In this document: piece by piece, positions 53,772 through 62,182 of the stretch
Numbering within the stretch: position 1 is the stretch's first letter
How the letters are laid out: every line of letters begins with the position of its first letter
Translations under genes and position numbers: made by a program
Assembly (NCBI GenBank): GCA_016192145.1
Contig: JACPUT010000006.1
Span: 310,001 to 374,000, forward strand
Direction: 5' to 3'
Length of the DNA: 64,000 bases
Source: Acidobacteriota bacterium
Lineage (GTDB): Bacteria; Acidobacteriota; Holophagae; Holophagales; Holophagaceae
Notes under the pieces: generated by a model
The model's database searches: none
Seen by the model: the letters and a program-made list of their open reading frames with translations, nothing else
Told to the model about the DNA's origin: nothing

Positions 53772-55844
53772 TCAGGCCTTCGCGGGCAGGTAGATCCGGA
53801 AGGTGCTGCCCGAACCCGGGGTGCTGGAAACCCCCAGGCTGCCGCCATGGCTCCGCACGATGCCCTGGAGGGAGGCGAGCCCCAAGCCGCGCCCCTTCTG
53901 CTTGGTGGTGAAGAAGGGCTCGAAGATCTTGGCGCGCAGGGCCTCGTCCATGCCGCACCCGGTGTCGGCCACCTCCAGGATGAGGTAGGGGCCCGGCTGG
54001 AGCTCCGCAAGGGGCAGCGCCCCTTCCAGGGGGGCCTCTCCCAGGTGATCGGAGTAGAGGAGGAGGGAGATCGTGCCGGAGACGCCGTCGATGGCGTCGG
54101 CCGCGTTGGTCACCAGGTTCAACACCACCTGGCGGAGCTGGGTGGGATCCCCGAGGACGGGGGGAAGGCCCCCGGGGATGTCCAGGCTGAGGCGGATCCG
54201 CTTGGGCACGGAGACCTCCAGCAGGCCCGCCATCTCGCGGACCAGCCGCCCCAGATCCACCACCTCGGTGGCCCGGTTCCCCCGGCCCGAGTAATCCAGG
54301 AGCTGGCGGACGAGTTCGGTGCTGCGGTCGACGATCACCTCCAGCTTGGCCAGGGCCTCCGTGGGGTCCTGCCCCAGGCGGACCATCTCGGTGGCCAGTT
54401 CGGAATGGCCGCGGAGGGCGAGGAGGAGGTTGTTGAAGTCGTGGGAGATGCTGCCCGCCAGCAGGCCGAGGCTCTCCAGCTTCTGGGTTTCCCGCAGGGC
54501 TTCCTCCCGCGCCCAGAGGGCCGTGATATCCGTGAGGAGGCCCACCATGCCCTGGGGTTCGCCCCGGTCGTTCCAGCTCACCACCTTGCCCAGGTGGCTC
54601 ACGCGGATCCAGGTTCCGTCGGCATGGCGGAGGCGCAGCCGGAGGTGGACGCTGGGAGCCCGTCCCTCGAGGTGATCCCGGGTGCCCTTCCGCAAGGCGG
54701 TGCGATCCTCGGGATGCACGAGATCGAGCCACTCCTCCCAGGACATGGGGAGGGCGGCGGGATTCAAGCCGAGCAGATCCTGGATGCCGGGGCTGACGCG
54801 CAGTTCGTCGGTGGCCAGGTCCCGCTCCCAGAGGCCGGCCCTCAGCTCCTCGAGCGCGATGGCGAGGCTGGTCTCGCTGTGATGGAGGAAGGCCCGCGTG
54901 CGGACCCATTCCATCTCGGCCCCGGCCCAGGCGGCGAACACCTCCATGGCGGATTCCACCGCCTCGAGGCGATCCAGGGGCCGCGGATCCAGGGTGGCGA
55001 GGAGGCCGATCACCTGGCCGGTGCTCTCCCGCACGGGCACCGAGAAGAGGGAGACGGGGCCTTCCGGACGCAGGGGGAAGGCCCTGGGGAAGGAGGTGCC
55101 CGAGAGGTCCTGCGCGAGGAAGGGCGCGCCTTCGCGGCGGGCCGCGGCGAAGATGGTGCCGTCGATGGAGAAGCTGCAGGTGGGCACGGCCCGATCCCCG
55201 TCCCGCCCCGTCAGGAGGGTGGCCTTGCCCGAGGTGGGGTTCTCGAAGCGGATCAGCACCACCCAGCGCATGTCCAGGGCCCGCCCGATCTGCTGGACGA
55301 GCTGGCCCAGGTGCCCATCCCCGTGCTCATCCAAGGGGCCCTGGAGGAGGCCCCGCAGGAGCTTTCCGGAACCCTGCAGGGCGCTTTCCGCCTGCTTGCG
55401 GGCGGTGATATCCATGCGCAGGGCGAGGAAGCGCACGGGGCGGCCCTCGGAATCCAGGTGGGGAATGATGACGGTGTCCACCCAGTAAGGGCGCCCATCC
55501 TTCGCGAGGTTCTTGATCTCGCCCCGCCACACCCGGCCATCGAGAATCGTGGTCCAGAACTGCTTGAAGAAGGCCTTGGAGTGGTGGCCGGAGTTGAGGG
55601 TCCGATGATCCTGGCCCAGCAGCTCCGATTCCGAATAGCCGGAGATCTCGCAGAAGGCCCGGTTCACCTCGAGGATGCGGCCGCGGACATCGGTGACGGC
55701 CAGGATGATGGCCTGATCGAGGGCCCGCTTCAGGTCCTCCAGATCCGTGTACGAGGTGGTGCCGACGCCGGGAGGGGCTTCCCCGAGGAAGTCGGGCTCT
55801 TGGGGGGAAGTCACGGGGTCACCCGGTTCGCGGGGCAATGGCAT
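53772..55844 (-). CDS. PAS-GAF-PAS sensor histidine kinase
   Basis: A 690-residue cytoplasmic kinase. PAS 1 (about 40-150) starts LKRALDQAIILAVTDVRGRILEVNRAFCEISGYSE and includes WVDTVIIPHLDSEGRP. A GAF-like domain follows (about 165-310: GQLVQQIGRALDMRWVVLIRF). PAS 2 is near ELRAGLWERDLATDELRVSPGIQDLLGLN, then HisKA (LLAGSISHDFNNLLLALRGHSELA) and an ATPase (VLNLVTNAADAIDG, VADTGCGMDE, GRGLGLASLQGIV). There is no receiver, so a separate regulator is needed. It converges on the NtrY-like kinase with 10 bp between stops. Confidence 0.88.
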   Translation of the reverse strand: MPLPREPGDPVTSPQEPDFLGEAPPGVGTTSYTDLEDLKRALDQAIILAVTDVRGRILEVNRAFCEISGYSESELLGQDHRTLNSGHHSKAFFKQFWTTILDGRVWRGEIKNLAKDGRPYWVDTVIIPHLDSEGRPVRFLALRMDITARKQAESALQGSGKLLRGLLQGPLDEHGDGHLGQLVQQIGRALDMRWVVLIRFENPTSGKATLLTGRDGDRAVPTCSFSIDGTIFAAARREGAPFLAQDLSGTSFPRAFPLRPEGPVSLFSVPVRESTGQVIGLLATLDPRPLDRLEAVESAMEVFAAWAGAEMEWVRTRAFLHHSETSLAIALEELRAGLWERDLATDELRVSPGIQDLLGLNPAALPMSWEEWLDLVHPEDRTALRKGTRDHLEGRAPSVHLRLRLRHADGTWIRVSHLGKVVSWNDRGEPQGMVGLLTDITALWAREEALRETQKLESLGLLAGSISHDFNNLLLALRGHSELATEMVRLGQDPTEALAKLEVIVDRSTELVRQLLDYSGRGNRATEVVDLGRLVREMAGLLEVSVPKRIRLSLDIPGGLPPVLGDPTQLRQVVLNLVTNAADAIDGVSGTISLLLYSDHLGEAPLEGALPLAELQPGPYLILEVADTGCGMDEALRAKIFEPFFTTKQKGRGLGLASLQGIVRSHGGSLGVSSTPGSGSTFRIYLPAKA

Positions 55845-55886
55845 CGCCTTGAGGAGATAAGCCTCACTCTGTGGTCCAGGGAAGAG

Positions 55887-56342
55887 TCAAGGAGGGTCCA
55901 CCTGGCGGAGCAGCAGGGAGGCCTGTTCACTCAGGGTGTTGAGTTCCGGTTCGAGGTGGCAGGGACCGAGGCAGCGCAGGCAGCTCTCGGCCAGTTCCTT
56001 GAGGATGGCCCTTCGGGCGAGGAGATCCTGGATCTGCTGATCCAGTTCCCGCAGGTGATCCTCCATGAGTTCCCGGGCCACCTTGCAGGCCTGCTCATCC
56101 TGCCGCTTGTCCTTCAGGAGCAGCTTGATGGATTCCAGGGAGAAGCCCAGGTTCTGAGCGGCCCGGATGAACTGGATCCGCTCGATGGCGTTGGGGTGGA
56201 AGAGCCGGAACCCCCCTTGGGTCCGCCCCAGGGAGTGGATGAGCCCCATGCGCTCGTAGTGGCGGACCGTCTGATCGCTGACGCCGGCGATCTTGGTGAG
56301 AGCCCCCATGCGAAGCGCTGTCTGATCCTTGTTCTCATGCAT
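55887..56342 (-). CDS. MerR family regulator, cysteine-bearing
   Basis: A 151-residue regulator: MGALTKIAGVSDQTVRHYERMGLIHSLGRTQGGFRLFHPNAIERIQFIRAAQNLGFSLESIKLLL is the complete MerR DNA-binding and wing module. A coiled coil follows (EDHLRELDQQIQDLLARRAILKEL), then three cysteines in ESCLRCLGPCHLEPEL. Cys near the C-terminal end of the dimerisation helix is where metal- or redox-sensing MerR proteins (ZntR, SoxR) bind their ligand, so a metal or oxidative input is likely. Start could be MHENKDQ (56342) or MGALTK 11 codons later. The region 56343-56620 upstream holds no gene. Confidence 0.88.
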   Translation of the reverse strand: MHENKDQTALRMGALTKIAGVSDQTVRHYERMGLIHSLGRTQGGFRLFHPNAIERIQFIRAAQNLGFSLESIKLLLKDKRQDEQACKVARELMEDHLRELDQQIQDLLARRAILKELAESCLRCLGPCHLEPELNTLSEQASLLLRQVDPP

Positions 56343-56620
56343 TGCTGCAGCCTAGATCTGTGGTGGGACACAGACTCAAGCTTCTTTCCGGGAGGCTCGC
56401 CCATCCAGGCACCGAAAGCCCTCCCTCATGGGCGATGACCTTCCGAGGAGCCGAGTCGAGATCGCAGGGTTTGAACCCCCTGGCGTAGCTCCGCGAACAA
56501 AGGTAGTCCCCAGGATCGACGGGGCACAGGAAATTGCGCGATTTCCGGGGGCAGGGTGATCCCCCTGGGGGGCGAGACGATCCGCGGGGGCCAAGGGCAC
56601 TTTGGACTGGATGAAGGTGA
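56343..56620. other. Gene-free region upstream of MerR gene
   Basis: 278 bp without a defensible gene. A short GC-rich stretch (about 56480-56500, reverse-strand CAGGGGGTTCAAACCCTG) resembles a T-arm hairpin but no tRNA can be folded around it. The MerR promoter presumably lies near 56343-56400. I see no other structure. Confidence 0.4.
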
Positions 56621-56710
56621 CTAGACCCTTCGCCGCAATCGCAATGCCAACCCCGGGATGGCGAGCACCAGGAAGACCGCCACGGTGGCGATCAACAGGC
56701 GGCTCAGCAT
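56621..56710 (-). CDS. Single-TM micro-protein coupled to apt
   Basis: A 29-residue peptide, MLSRLLIATVAVFLVLAIPG then LALRLRRRV: one membrane helix with a basic C-terminus. Its ATG overlaps the apt stop as TGATG (56712-56708), typical of translational coupling. Too short for homology arguments; coding potential rests on the hydrophobic-then-basic pattern and the overlap. It may equally be fortuitous. Confidence 0.45.
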   Translation of the reverse strand: MLSRLLIATVAVFLVLAIPGLALRLRRRV

Positions 56711-57222
56711 CAGTAGCGGAGCACGCTGAACACAGGCAGGCCCGCCAATTTTTCGCGGCCCGTGAGATCCGCCAGCTCGATGAAGAGGGTGAGGCCCACG
56801 GCGCTGGCGCCGGAGCGCTCCACCAGCTTGCGGGCGGCGGCGGCGGTGCCACCGGTGGCGAGCACATCATCCACGATGAGCACGCGATCGCCGGGCTTGA
56901 AGGCGTCCTTGTGGATCTCGAGGCTGTCGTCGCCGTACTCGAGGCCGTAGGCCTCCAGGTAGGTGGGGCGGGGCAGCTTGCGGGGCTTGCGGGCGGGCAC
57001 GAAGCCCAGCTCCAGGCGCTGGGCCAGGGCGGCGCCGAAGATGAAGCCGCGGGATTCGATGCCCATCACGTGGGTGGCGTGCAGGGGGCTCACGGGGCGG
57101 GTCATGGCCTCGATGGCCTGGTGGAAGGCGTGGGGATCGGAGAGCAGGGGCGTGATGTCGCGGAACAGGATCCCTGGCTTGGGGAAGTCGGGCACATCCT
57201 GGACGAAGTCGGTAAAGATCAT
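56710..57222 (-). CDS. apt: Adenine phosphoribosyltransferase
   Basis: A 170-residue type I phosphoribosyltransferase matching Apt end to end: DFPKPGILFRDITPLLSDPHAFHQAIEAM, then HVMGIESRGFIFGAALAQRLELGFVPARKPRKLPRPTYLEAYGLEYG, with the PRPP loop VLIVDDVLATGGTAAAARKLVERSG. It salvages adenine to AMP using PRPP in the cytoplasm. It is followed by the micro-gene and preceded by acyP on the same strand with 15 bp between. Confidence 0.96.
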   Translation of the reverse strand: MIFTDFVQDVPDFPKPGILFRDITPLLSDPHAFHQAIEAMTRPVSPLHATHVMGIESRGFIFGAALAQRLELGFVPARKPRKLPRPTYLEAYGLEYGDDSLEIHKDAFKPGDRVLIVDDVLATGGTAAAARKLVERSGASAVGLTLFIELADLTGREKLAGLPVFSVLRY

Positions 57223-57237
57223 TCCTACCTCAGCATT

Positions 57238-57510
57238 TCAGCGCTTGATCTCAAAGGGGTGAGGTAGGGATTCTGTCCCGGATGAGGGCACCCAGTCCAG
57301 CGTATCCACCGAGGAAGGCGGTGGCGCGGCCTCCAGGGCCCGCTTCAAGGCCTCCATCCGGTCCTCGGACCCCTCGGCCATGCCGAGCACGCTGCCGTCC
57401 ACGCCGTTCTTGACCCACCCCGATAGCCCGAGGGAATCGGCCTGGCTTTGGACGAAGTAGCGGAACCCGACGCCTTGGACATGGCCCCGGATGGTGAAGC
57501 GGACGCGCAT
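57238..57510 (-). CDS. acyP: Acylphosphatase
   Basis: A 90-residue acylphosphatase: MRVRFTIRGHVQGVGFRYFVQSQADSLGLSGWVKNGVDGSVLGMAEG. The catalytic Arg is in GVGFRY and the catalytic Asn in GWVKNGVDGSV, and the phosphate-binding loop is GHVQGVGF. It hydrolyses carboxyl-phosphate bonds such as in acetyl phosphate and 1,3-bisphosphoglycerate. A degenerate paralogue with the same N-terminus lies at 59628-59780, and their upstream flanks also match, so one arose by duplication. Confidence 0.95.
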   Translation of the reverse strand: MRVRFTIRGHVQGVGFRYFVQSQADSLGLSGWVKNGVDGSVLGMAEGSEDRMEALKRALEAAPPPSSVDTLDWVPSSGTESLPHPFEIKR

Positions 57511-57558
57511 GCATCCCCCTGATGGTTCCTGTGGTTATCGGCAGCTTAACGCGGGAGG

Positions 57559-59631
57559 CTAATTGTCGGGCCCGGGGAACCAAACCTGGAAGGTGGTTCC
57601 CACGCCCGGGGTGGGATCCAGGGAAATGCGGCCGCCGAGCAGATCCACGAGGGCCTTCACGATGCTGAGCCCGAGGCCGGAGCCCCCCTTCTCCCGGGTG
57701 TTGGTCTCCCCCGCCTGCGTGAACTTCTCGAACATGCGGGGCCGGAAGGCCTCGGGGATGCCCGGCCCCTGGTCGGCCACGCTGACCCAGACCCCCGTGG
57801 CATCCGGGTAGATGCGGAGCTCGACGCGCCCGCCGGTGGGGGAAAATTTGACGGCGTTGGAGATTAAATTGTTGAGGATCTGGGTGATGCGATCGGGGTC
57901 CGAGCGCAGGGCCAGGCCGGGCGCCTCGTTCCGCAGGCTCAGCTCCACCCCGTGTTGCTCCGCGAAGGGCCGGTTCTCCAGGAGGGCCTGATCCACGAGT
58001 GCCCCCAGATCCAGATCGTCGAGGTTGAGGTCGAGCTTCCCCCGCTCGATGCGCTGGATATCCAGGATGTCGTTCACGAGCCGGGTGAGCCGATCGCAAT
58101 TGGTCTGGGCGATGCGGAGCACCTCGCCCACCTTGTCGGGGATGGGACCGAAGGCGCCGCTCAGGGCCAGGGAGACGCCTCCCCGGATGGAGGTGAGCGG
58201 GGTGCGCAGCTCGTGGCTCACGAGGCTCACGAAGTCATCCTTGACCCGGCGGGACCGGACGTTTTCCGTGATGTCGAGGACCACGGAGAGGATGAGGGGA
58301 GTGCCATCCGCGTCGCGGATCAAGCTCCCGTTCAGGAGCACGGGCACGCGGCTTCCGTCTTTCCGGATGTACTCCTTCTCATAGGGGCCGTAGCGGCCCT
58401 TGCTTTTCAACGAAGCGAGTTGCAGGGCCTCCTGGGCCTCGAACGCCTGGGGCGTGAGATCCCAATAACTCAGGGCGTTGAGCTCCTCCAGGGGGTAGCC
58501 GGTGATGGCCGCGAAGGCGGGGTTCACGGAGACGAACCAGCCGTCCTCCAGCCGGTTCAGGGCATGGCCCACGGGGGCCTCGGAGAACAGGAGGCGGAAG
58601 CGGTGTTCGCTGGTGAGCAGGGCCTCCTCCGCGGATTTCCGCACGGTGATATCCCGCAGGAACACCAGGAACCGGCCCCCATCCACGGGAGAGTAAGTGA
58701 CGAGGATCTCCACCGGCCAGATGTCCCCGGAGGCTTTGCGGTGGACGGTCTCGAAGATGTCGCTTCCCTCGGCCATCACCCGCTGGATGTGGGCCGCCGT
58801 CTCCGCGGCGCTTTCGCGGGCCTCGAGTTCCGGGATCCGCATGGCGAGCAGCTCATCCCGGGTGTAGCCCGAGGTCCGGCAATAGGCCTCGTTGACATCC
58901 AGGAGCCGGCCTTCGAGGTCGGTCAACCAGAATCCATCCAGGGAGGCGTTCACGGCAGCCTGGTAGCGCGCTTCCTTGGAGCGGATCTCCATTTGGGCGG
59001 AGGTCAGCTGCTCGAGGGAACGGGTGAGGGCGCGATTGGCGTCGCTGAGGTCGCGGGTGCGGGACGCCACCTCGGACTCCAGCCGGCCCTTGAACCGGAC
59101 CAATTGCCGATTCCGGTCGGAGAGCGCGTCGTACAAGCCGTGGATGGCCTCCAGGAGGATTCGGGAGGTGCCCAGGGGTTCGGTCTCGAATTGTTCGTAG
59201 GCCCGGGCGGTTCCCTGGCCGGAGCGGATGGCCTGGATCTGCCGGCCCATGGCGTGATCCGTGCCGAGGATGTGGGCGACGAGCCAATGGGACACGAACT
59301 CACCGAGCCGCCTCACCTGCTCCCCGTTCGCGGGGAGCCCGGGATCCTGGAAGGCCATCAGATCCAAGGCCAACCGCTCATGCTCGGATCGGTGCCGGGC
59401 CCGATGGCGCTCGTCCACCGCGTGCACTTCCATCAGGGCTTCCTCGGTGGCGAAGTGATGGCGGGTGTAGGTCACGAGTTCCTCGATGGCCTCCTGCACC
59501 CGGGGGGGCGCCGGGTCCCCGCCAGCCCACAGGTCCCCGACCCGGTTCAGCAGCCCGATCAGGCGCTGGTGATCCTGGTCGACCTCCCCCAGCCCGGTCT
59601 CGAACTGGGGATCCCAGACGAAGGGGCTCAT
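57559..59631 (-). CDS. Hemerythrin-PAS-PAS sensor histidine kinase
   Basis: A 690-residue kinase. The N-terminal bacteriohemerythrin domain (about 1-135) has the di-iron ligands: VDQDHQRLIGLL, HHFATEEALMEVH, ERHRARHRSEHERL and HWLVAHILGTDHAMG (H-x4-D). A coiled coil leads to two PAS domains (QAAVNASLDGFWLTDLEGRLLDVN and FRLLFSEAPVGHALNRLED), each with a PAC. HisKA has VSLVSHELRTPLTSIRGGVSL, and the ATPase has NLISNAVKFSPTGG, VADQGPGIPE and GSGLGLSIVKALV. It likely senses oxygen or redox state through the di-iron site. Its ATG overlaps the stop of the acyP-like remnant as ATGA. Confidence 0.9.
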   Translation of the reverse strand: MSPFVWDPQFETGLGEVDQDHQRLIGLLNRVGDLWAGGDPAPPRVQEAIEELVTYTRHHFATEEALMEVHAVDERHRARHRSEHERLALDLMAFQDPGLPANGEQVRRLGEFVSHWLVAHILGTDHAMGRQIQAIRSGQGTARAYEQFETEPLGTSRILLEAIHGLYDALSDRNRQLVRFKGRLESEVASRTRDLSDANRALTRSLEQLTSAQMEIRSKEARYQAAVNASLDGFWLTDLEGRLLDVNEAYCRTSGYTRDELLAMRIPELEARESAAETAAHIQRVMAEGSDIFETVHRKASGDIWPVEILVTYSPVDGGRFLVFLRDITVRKSAEEALLTSEHRFRLLFSEAPVGHALNRLEDGWFVSVNPAFAAITGYPLEELNALSYWDLTPQAFEAQEALQLASLKSKGRYGPYEKEYIRKDGSRVPVLLNGSLIRDADGTPLILSVVLDITENVRSRRVKDDFVSLVSHELRTPLTSIRGGVSLALSGAFGPIPDKVGEVLRIAQTNCDRLTRLVNDILDIQRIERGKLDLNLDDLDLGALVDQALLENRPFAEQHGVELSLRNEAPGLALRSDPDRITQILNNLISNAVKFSPTGGRVELRIYPDATGVWVSVADQGPGIPEAFRPRMFEKFTQAGETNTREKGGSGLGLSIVKALVDLLGGRISLDPTPGVGTTFQVWFPGPDN

Positions 59632-59780
59632 GGGAGGGGGTGGCGCTTCGGCAGGGGCAGGAGGCCTTCCAGGCCGGCCCTCAGCTTCCCGGCGGGCGGG
59701 AGGGAATGCGTTTTGTTCTGGATGAAGGCATGGCATCCGGGGCCTTGGAGCCGCCCGCGGATGGTGAAGCGGACGCGCAT
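59628..59780 (-). pseudogene. Degenerate acylphosphatase paralogue, now a leader-like peptide
   Basis: A 50-codon frame starting MRVRFTIRGRLQGPGCHAF matches the N-terminus of acyP (MRVRFTIRGHVQGVGFRYF) but has lost the catalytic Arg (GPGCHA in place of GVGFRY) and the catalytic Asn, and it ends LPLPKRHPLP. Upstream flanks of the two copies are also alike. It overlaps the hemerythrin kinase start by ATGA, so it may survive as a coupling leader rather than an enzyme. Confidence 0.7.
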
Positions 59781-60055
59781 GCATCCCCCGATGGTCAGGT
59801 TAAGGATCGGCAGCAACCCGTTGAGGGGAAAGAAATGGAGGGGTATCCACCTATCGGACGCTCCCGCGTCCTCCCGCGCGCCTTCGGCTCCTGGAGGTGG
59901 AGCCTCCCTCTCGCGCGGCTCCCCGGGTGATTCCGGTGGCTTGGGCCCTCGCAGGACTGGGTGCGACCCAGGCAGGGGGGATTCGAACCGCGCCTGCCTG
60001 CGGCAGCCGCCGGTCCTGCTCCCGACAGGCCCCCGGCCTGTCTCCGCAGTCCCAT

Positions 60056-60218
<163 letters not shown>

Positions 60219-60251
60219 AAGCAATTACCTTATCGCGGGGCGGGGCTACGG

Positions 60252-60644
60252 TCAAGGAAGGATGGGCGGGGAGGCGAGCCGGTCGCGGAGGCGCTTGAGG
60301 GCTTGCACCACGGGTTTGAGGTCCTGGCTGGCCCGGATGACCCTGGGGATGCGTTCCTTGGTCTTGGAGGGGGTCAGGTCGGTGGCGTCGAGGCCCAGGT
60401 CGAGGGGGCGCTCGAGGCTGCCGGTCTGGAGGAGCTGGCGGCAGTCGGCGACCGTGAGGCCCTCCCTCAGCCAATCGCGGATCTTGGTGAGGGTTTCGAA
60501 CTGGTCGAGGTGGTAGTAGCGGAGGTTGCCCTGGCTGCGGCGGGGCTTGATATCGGGGACGATCGTCTCCCAATAGCGCAGCTCCTTGGGGGTGACGCCC
60601 AGGGCTTGCGCGCACTCGCCGATCTTGAACCAGCGCTTCTCCAC
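60252..60644 (-). CDS. MerR-like helix-turn-helix protein downstream of NtrX-like gene
   Basis: A 130-residue protein starting at GTG 60644: [70 protein letters not shown]. This is a MerR_1-type DNA-binding domain with an unusually short C-terminal region ([19 protein letters not shown]). The YWE/P-x-R pattern resembles MerR proteins that pair with ihfA in other bacteria. The start overlaps the NtrX-like stop by one base (TAGTG), so the pair is cotranscribed and coupled. Targets are unknown. Confidence 0.8.
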   Translation of the reverse strand: MEKRWFKIGECAQALGVTPKELRYWETIVPDIKPRRSQGNLRYYHLDQFETLTKIRDWLREGLTVADCRQLLQTGSLERPLDLGLDATDLTPSKTKERIPRVIRASQDLKPVVQALKRLRDRLASPPILP

Positions 60645-62026
60645 TAGGGCTGCTCCCTCGGCTCGATGCCCAGCTGCTTGAGGCGCTTGTAGAGGTTGGA
60701 GCGATCCATGCCCACGCGCTCGGCGACGCGGGTCATGTTGCCGTTGCTGCGCTTGAGTTCCCGTTGGATGAACTGGGCCTCGAACCACTCGCGGGCATCC
60801 TTGAGGCTGGCGAAGTCGGGGAAGGAGAAGGGATCCGTTTCCGGAAGGAGGCGCGCGGCGAGGGGTCCGAGGTCCCGGAGGCTGAGATCCGCGCCGCGGC
60901 CCAGGATCACGGCGCGCTCCATGAGGTTGCGCAGCTCGCGGACGTTGCCCGGCCAATCATGGCGCAGGAGGGCCTCCACGGCGTCGGGGCCCAGGCGCTT
61001 GGCGGGGCGGCCGTACTGCCGGGCGATGCGCTCCACGAAGGCCACGGCGAGGGGCACGATGTCCTCGGGGCGCTCGCGCAGGGGGGGCACGCGCAAGGGG
61101 ACGACGGCGAGGCGGAAGTAGAGGTCCTCGCGGAAGCGGCCGGCGCGGATCTCCTCCTCGAGGTTCTTGTTGGTGGCGGCCAGCACGCGGCAGTCCACGG
61201 CCACGGCGCCGCCGCCGCCCACGGGCTCCACGCGGCCTTCCTGCAAGGCCCGCAGCACCTTGGCCTGGGTCTTGAGGGACATGTCGCCCACTTCATCGAG
61301 GAACAGCGTGCCCCCGTGGGCCTCGCGGAACTTGCCCTTGGCATCGCGCACGGCGCCCGTGAAGGCGCCCTTCACGTGGCCGAAGAGCTCGCTCTCGATG
61401 AGTTCCTCGGGGATGGCGGCGCAGTTGACTTCCACGAAGGGGGCGTCCGCGCGGAGGCTCTGCTCGTGGAGGAGCCGGGCGATCTCCTCCTTGCCGCTGC
61501 CGTTCTCCCCGCTGAGGAGCACGCGGCCGTCCGTGGAGGCCACGAGCTTCACGTCGGCGAGCAGGCGCTTCATGGCCGGGCTCTCGACGAGGAAGAAGCG
61601 GCCGGCGCCCACCTCCGCCTGGAGGCGCTGGTTCTCCTGCTCCAGGCGGCCCTGCTTCAGGGCGTTGCGCAGCACGAGGAGGAGGCGGTCGAGATCGATG
61701 GGTTTCTCGAGGAAGTCGAAGGCGCCGAGCTTGGTGGCCTGGAGGGCCGTTTCGATGCTGGCGTGGCCGCTGATCATGACCACGGGGAGATCGGGATGCG
61801 TGGCCTTGGCCTGCTTGAGGGTCTCCAGGCCATCGAGGCCCGGCAGCCACACATCCAGCAGCATGCCGTGCACGGCGTCACCATCGGGCCCCTGCAGCAC
61901 CTCCAGCGCCTGTTCGCCGCTCTCGGCCTTGAGCACGGCATAGCCCTCGTCCTTCAGGGCCTCGCCCAAGGACTTCCGGATGCCCGGTTCGTCATCCACC
62001 AGCAGGATCGTGAGGGGGGAGGCCAT
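60644..62026 (-). CDS. NtrC/NtrX-like sigma-54 response regulator
   Basis: A 460-residue regulator. Receiver (1-120): LLVDDEPGIRKSL, phospho-Asp in MLLDVWLPGLDG, Ser in VVMISGHAS, Lys in DFLEKPID. AAA+ domain: Walker A SGENGSGKEEIAR, sigma-54 contact loop GAFTGA (VKGAFTGAVRD), Walker B GGTLFLDEVGD, arginine finger region RFREDLYFRL. A Fis-like HTH ends it (NMTRVAERVGMDRSNLYKRLKQLGI). NtrX-type proteins respond to NtrY; an NtrY-like kinase is at 51650. The kinase at 62182 is also upstream on the same strand and could be its partner instead. It is coupled to the MerR-like gene. Confidence 0.92.
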   Translation of the reverse strand: MASPLTILLVDDEPGIRKSLGEALKDEGYAVLKAESGEQALEVLQGPDGDAVHGMLLDVWLPGLDGLETLKQAKATHPDLPVVMISGHASIETALQATKLGAFDFLEKPIDLDRLLLVLRNALKQGRLEQENQRLQAEVGAGRFFLVESPAMKRLLADVKLVASTDGRVLLSGENGSGKEEIARLLHEQSLRADAPFVEVNCAAIPEELIESELFGHVKGAFTGAVRDAKGKFREAHGGTLFLDEVGDMSLKTQAKVLRALQEGRVEPVGGGGAVAVDCRVLAATNKNLEEEIRAGRFREDLYFRLAVVPLRVPPLRERPEDIVPLAVAFVERIARQYGRPAKRLGPDAVEALLRHDWPGNVRELRNLMERAVILGRGADLSLRDLGPLAARLLPETDPFSFPDFASLKDAREWFEAQFIQRELKRSNGNMTRVAERVGMDRSNLYKRLKQLGIEPREQP

Positions 62027-62045
62027 GGGGACAGGATAGCGGGGT

Positions 62046-62182
62046 GGAGGTTGAAGACTGGAGGCTGGAGACTGGAGACCGGAGGCAAAGCGGATTCCGA
62101 CCCACCAGGGCTGTATCCATCCATGAACCGGAGGCTGCTTGCCCTCCAGCCTCCAGTCGCCAGCCTCCGGTCTCCAGCCTCC
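62046..62182. repeat. Palindromic word-repeat element, TGGAGAC words
   Basis: The left arm (GGAGGTTGAAGACTGGAGGC..., 62046-62085, 7-nt word) is mirrored by the right arm (CTCCAGCCTCCAGTCGCCAG..., about 62144-62182). The right arm ends inside the TAG stop codon of the kinase gene (62182-62184). CGACCCA is at 62098-62104. It lies between the kinase and the NtrX-like gene start. Confidence 0.88.

Noticed and set aside
56460-56520. Possible tRNA upstream of the MerR gene, suggested by a GGTTCAAACC string
   Set aside because: No acceptor, D or anticodon arm can be folded around it in either strand.
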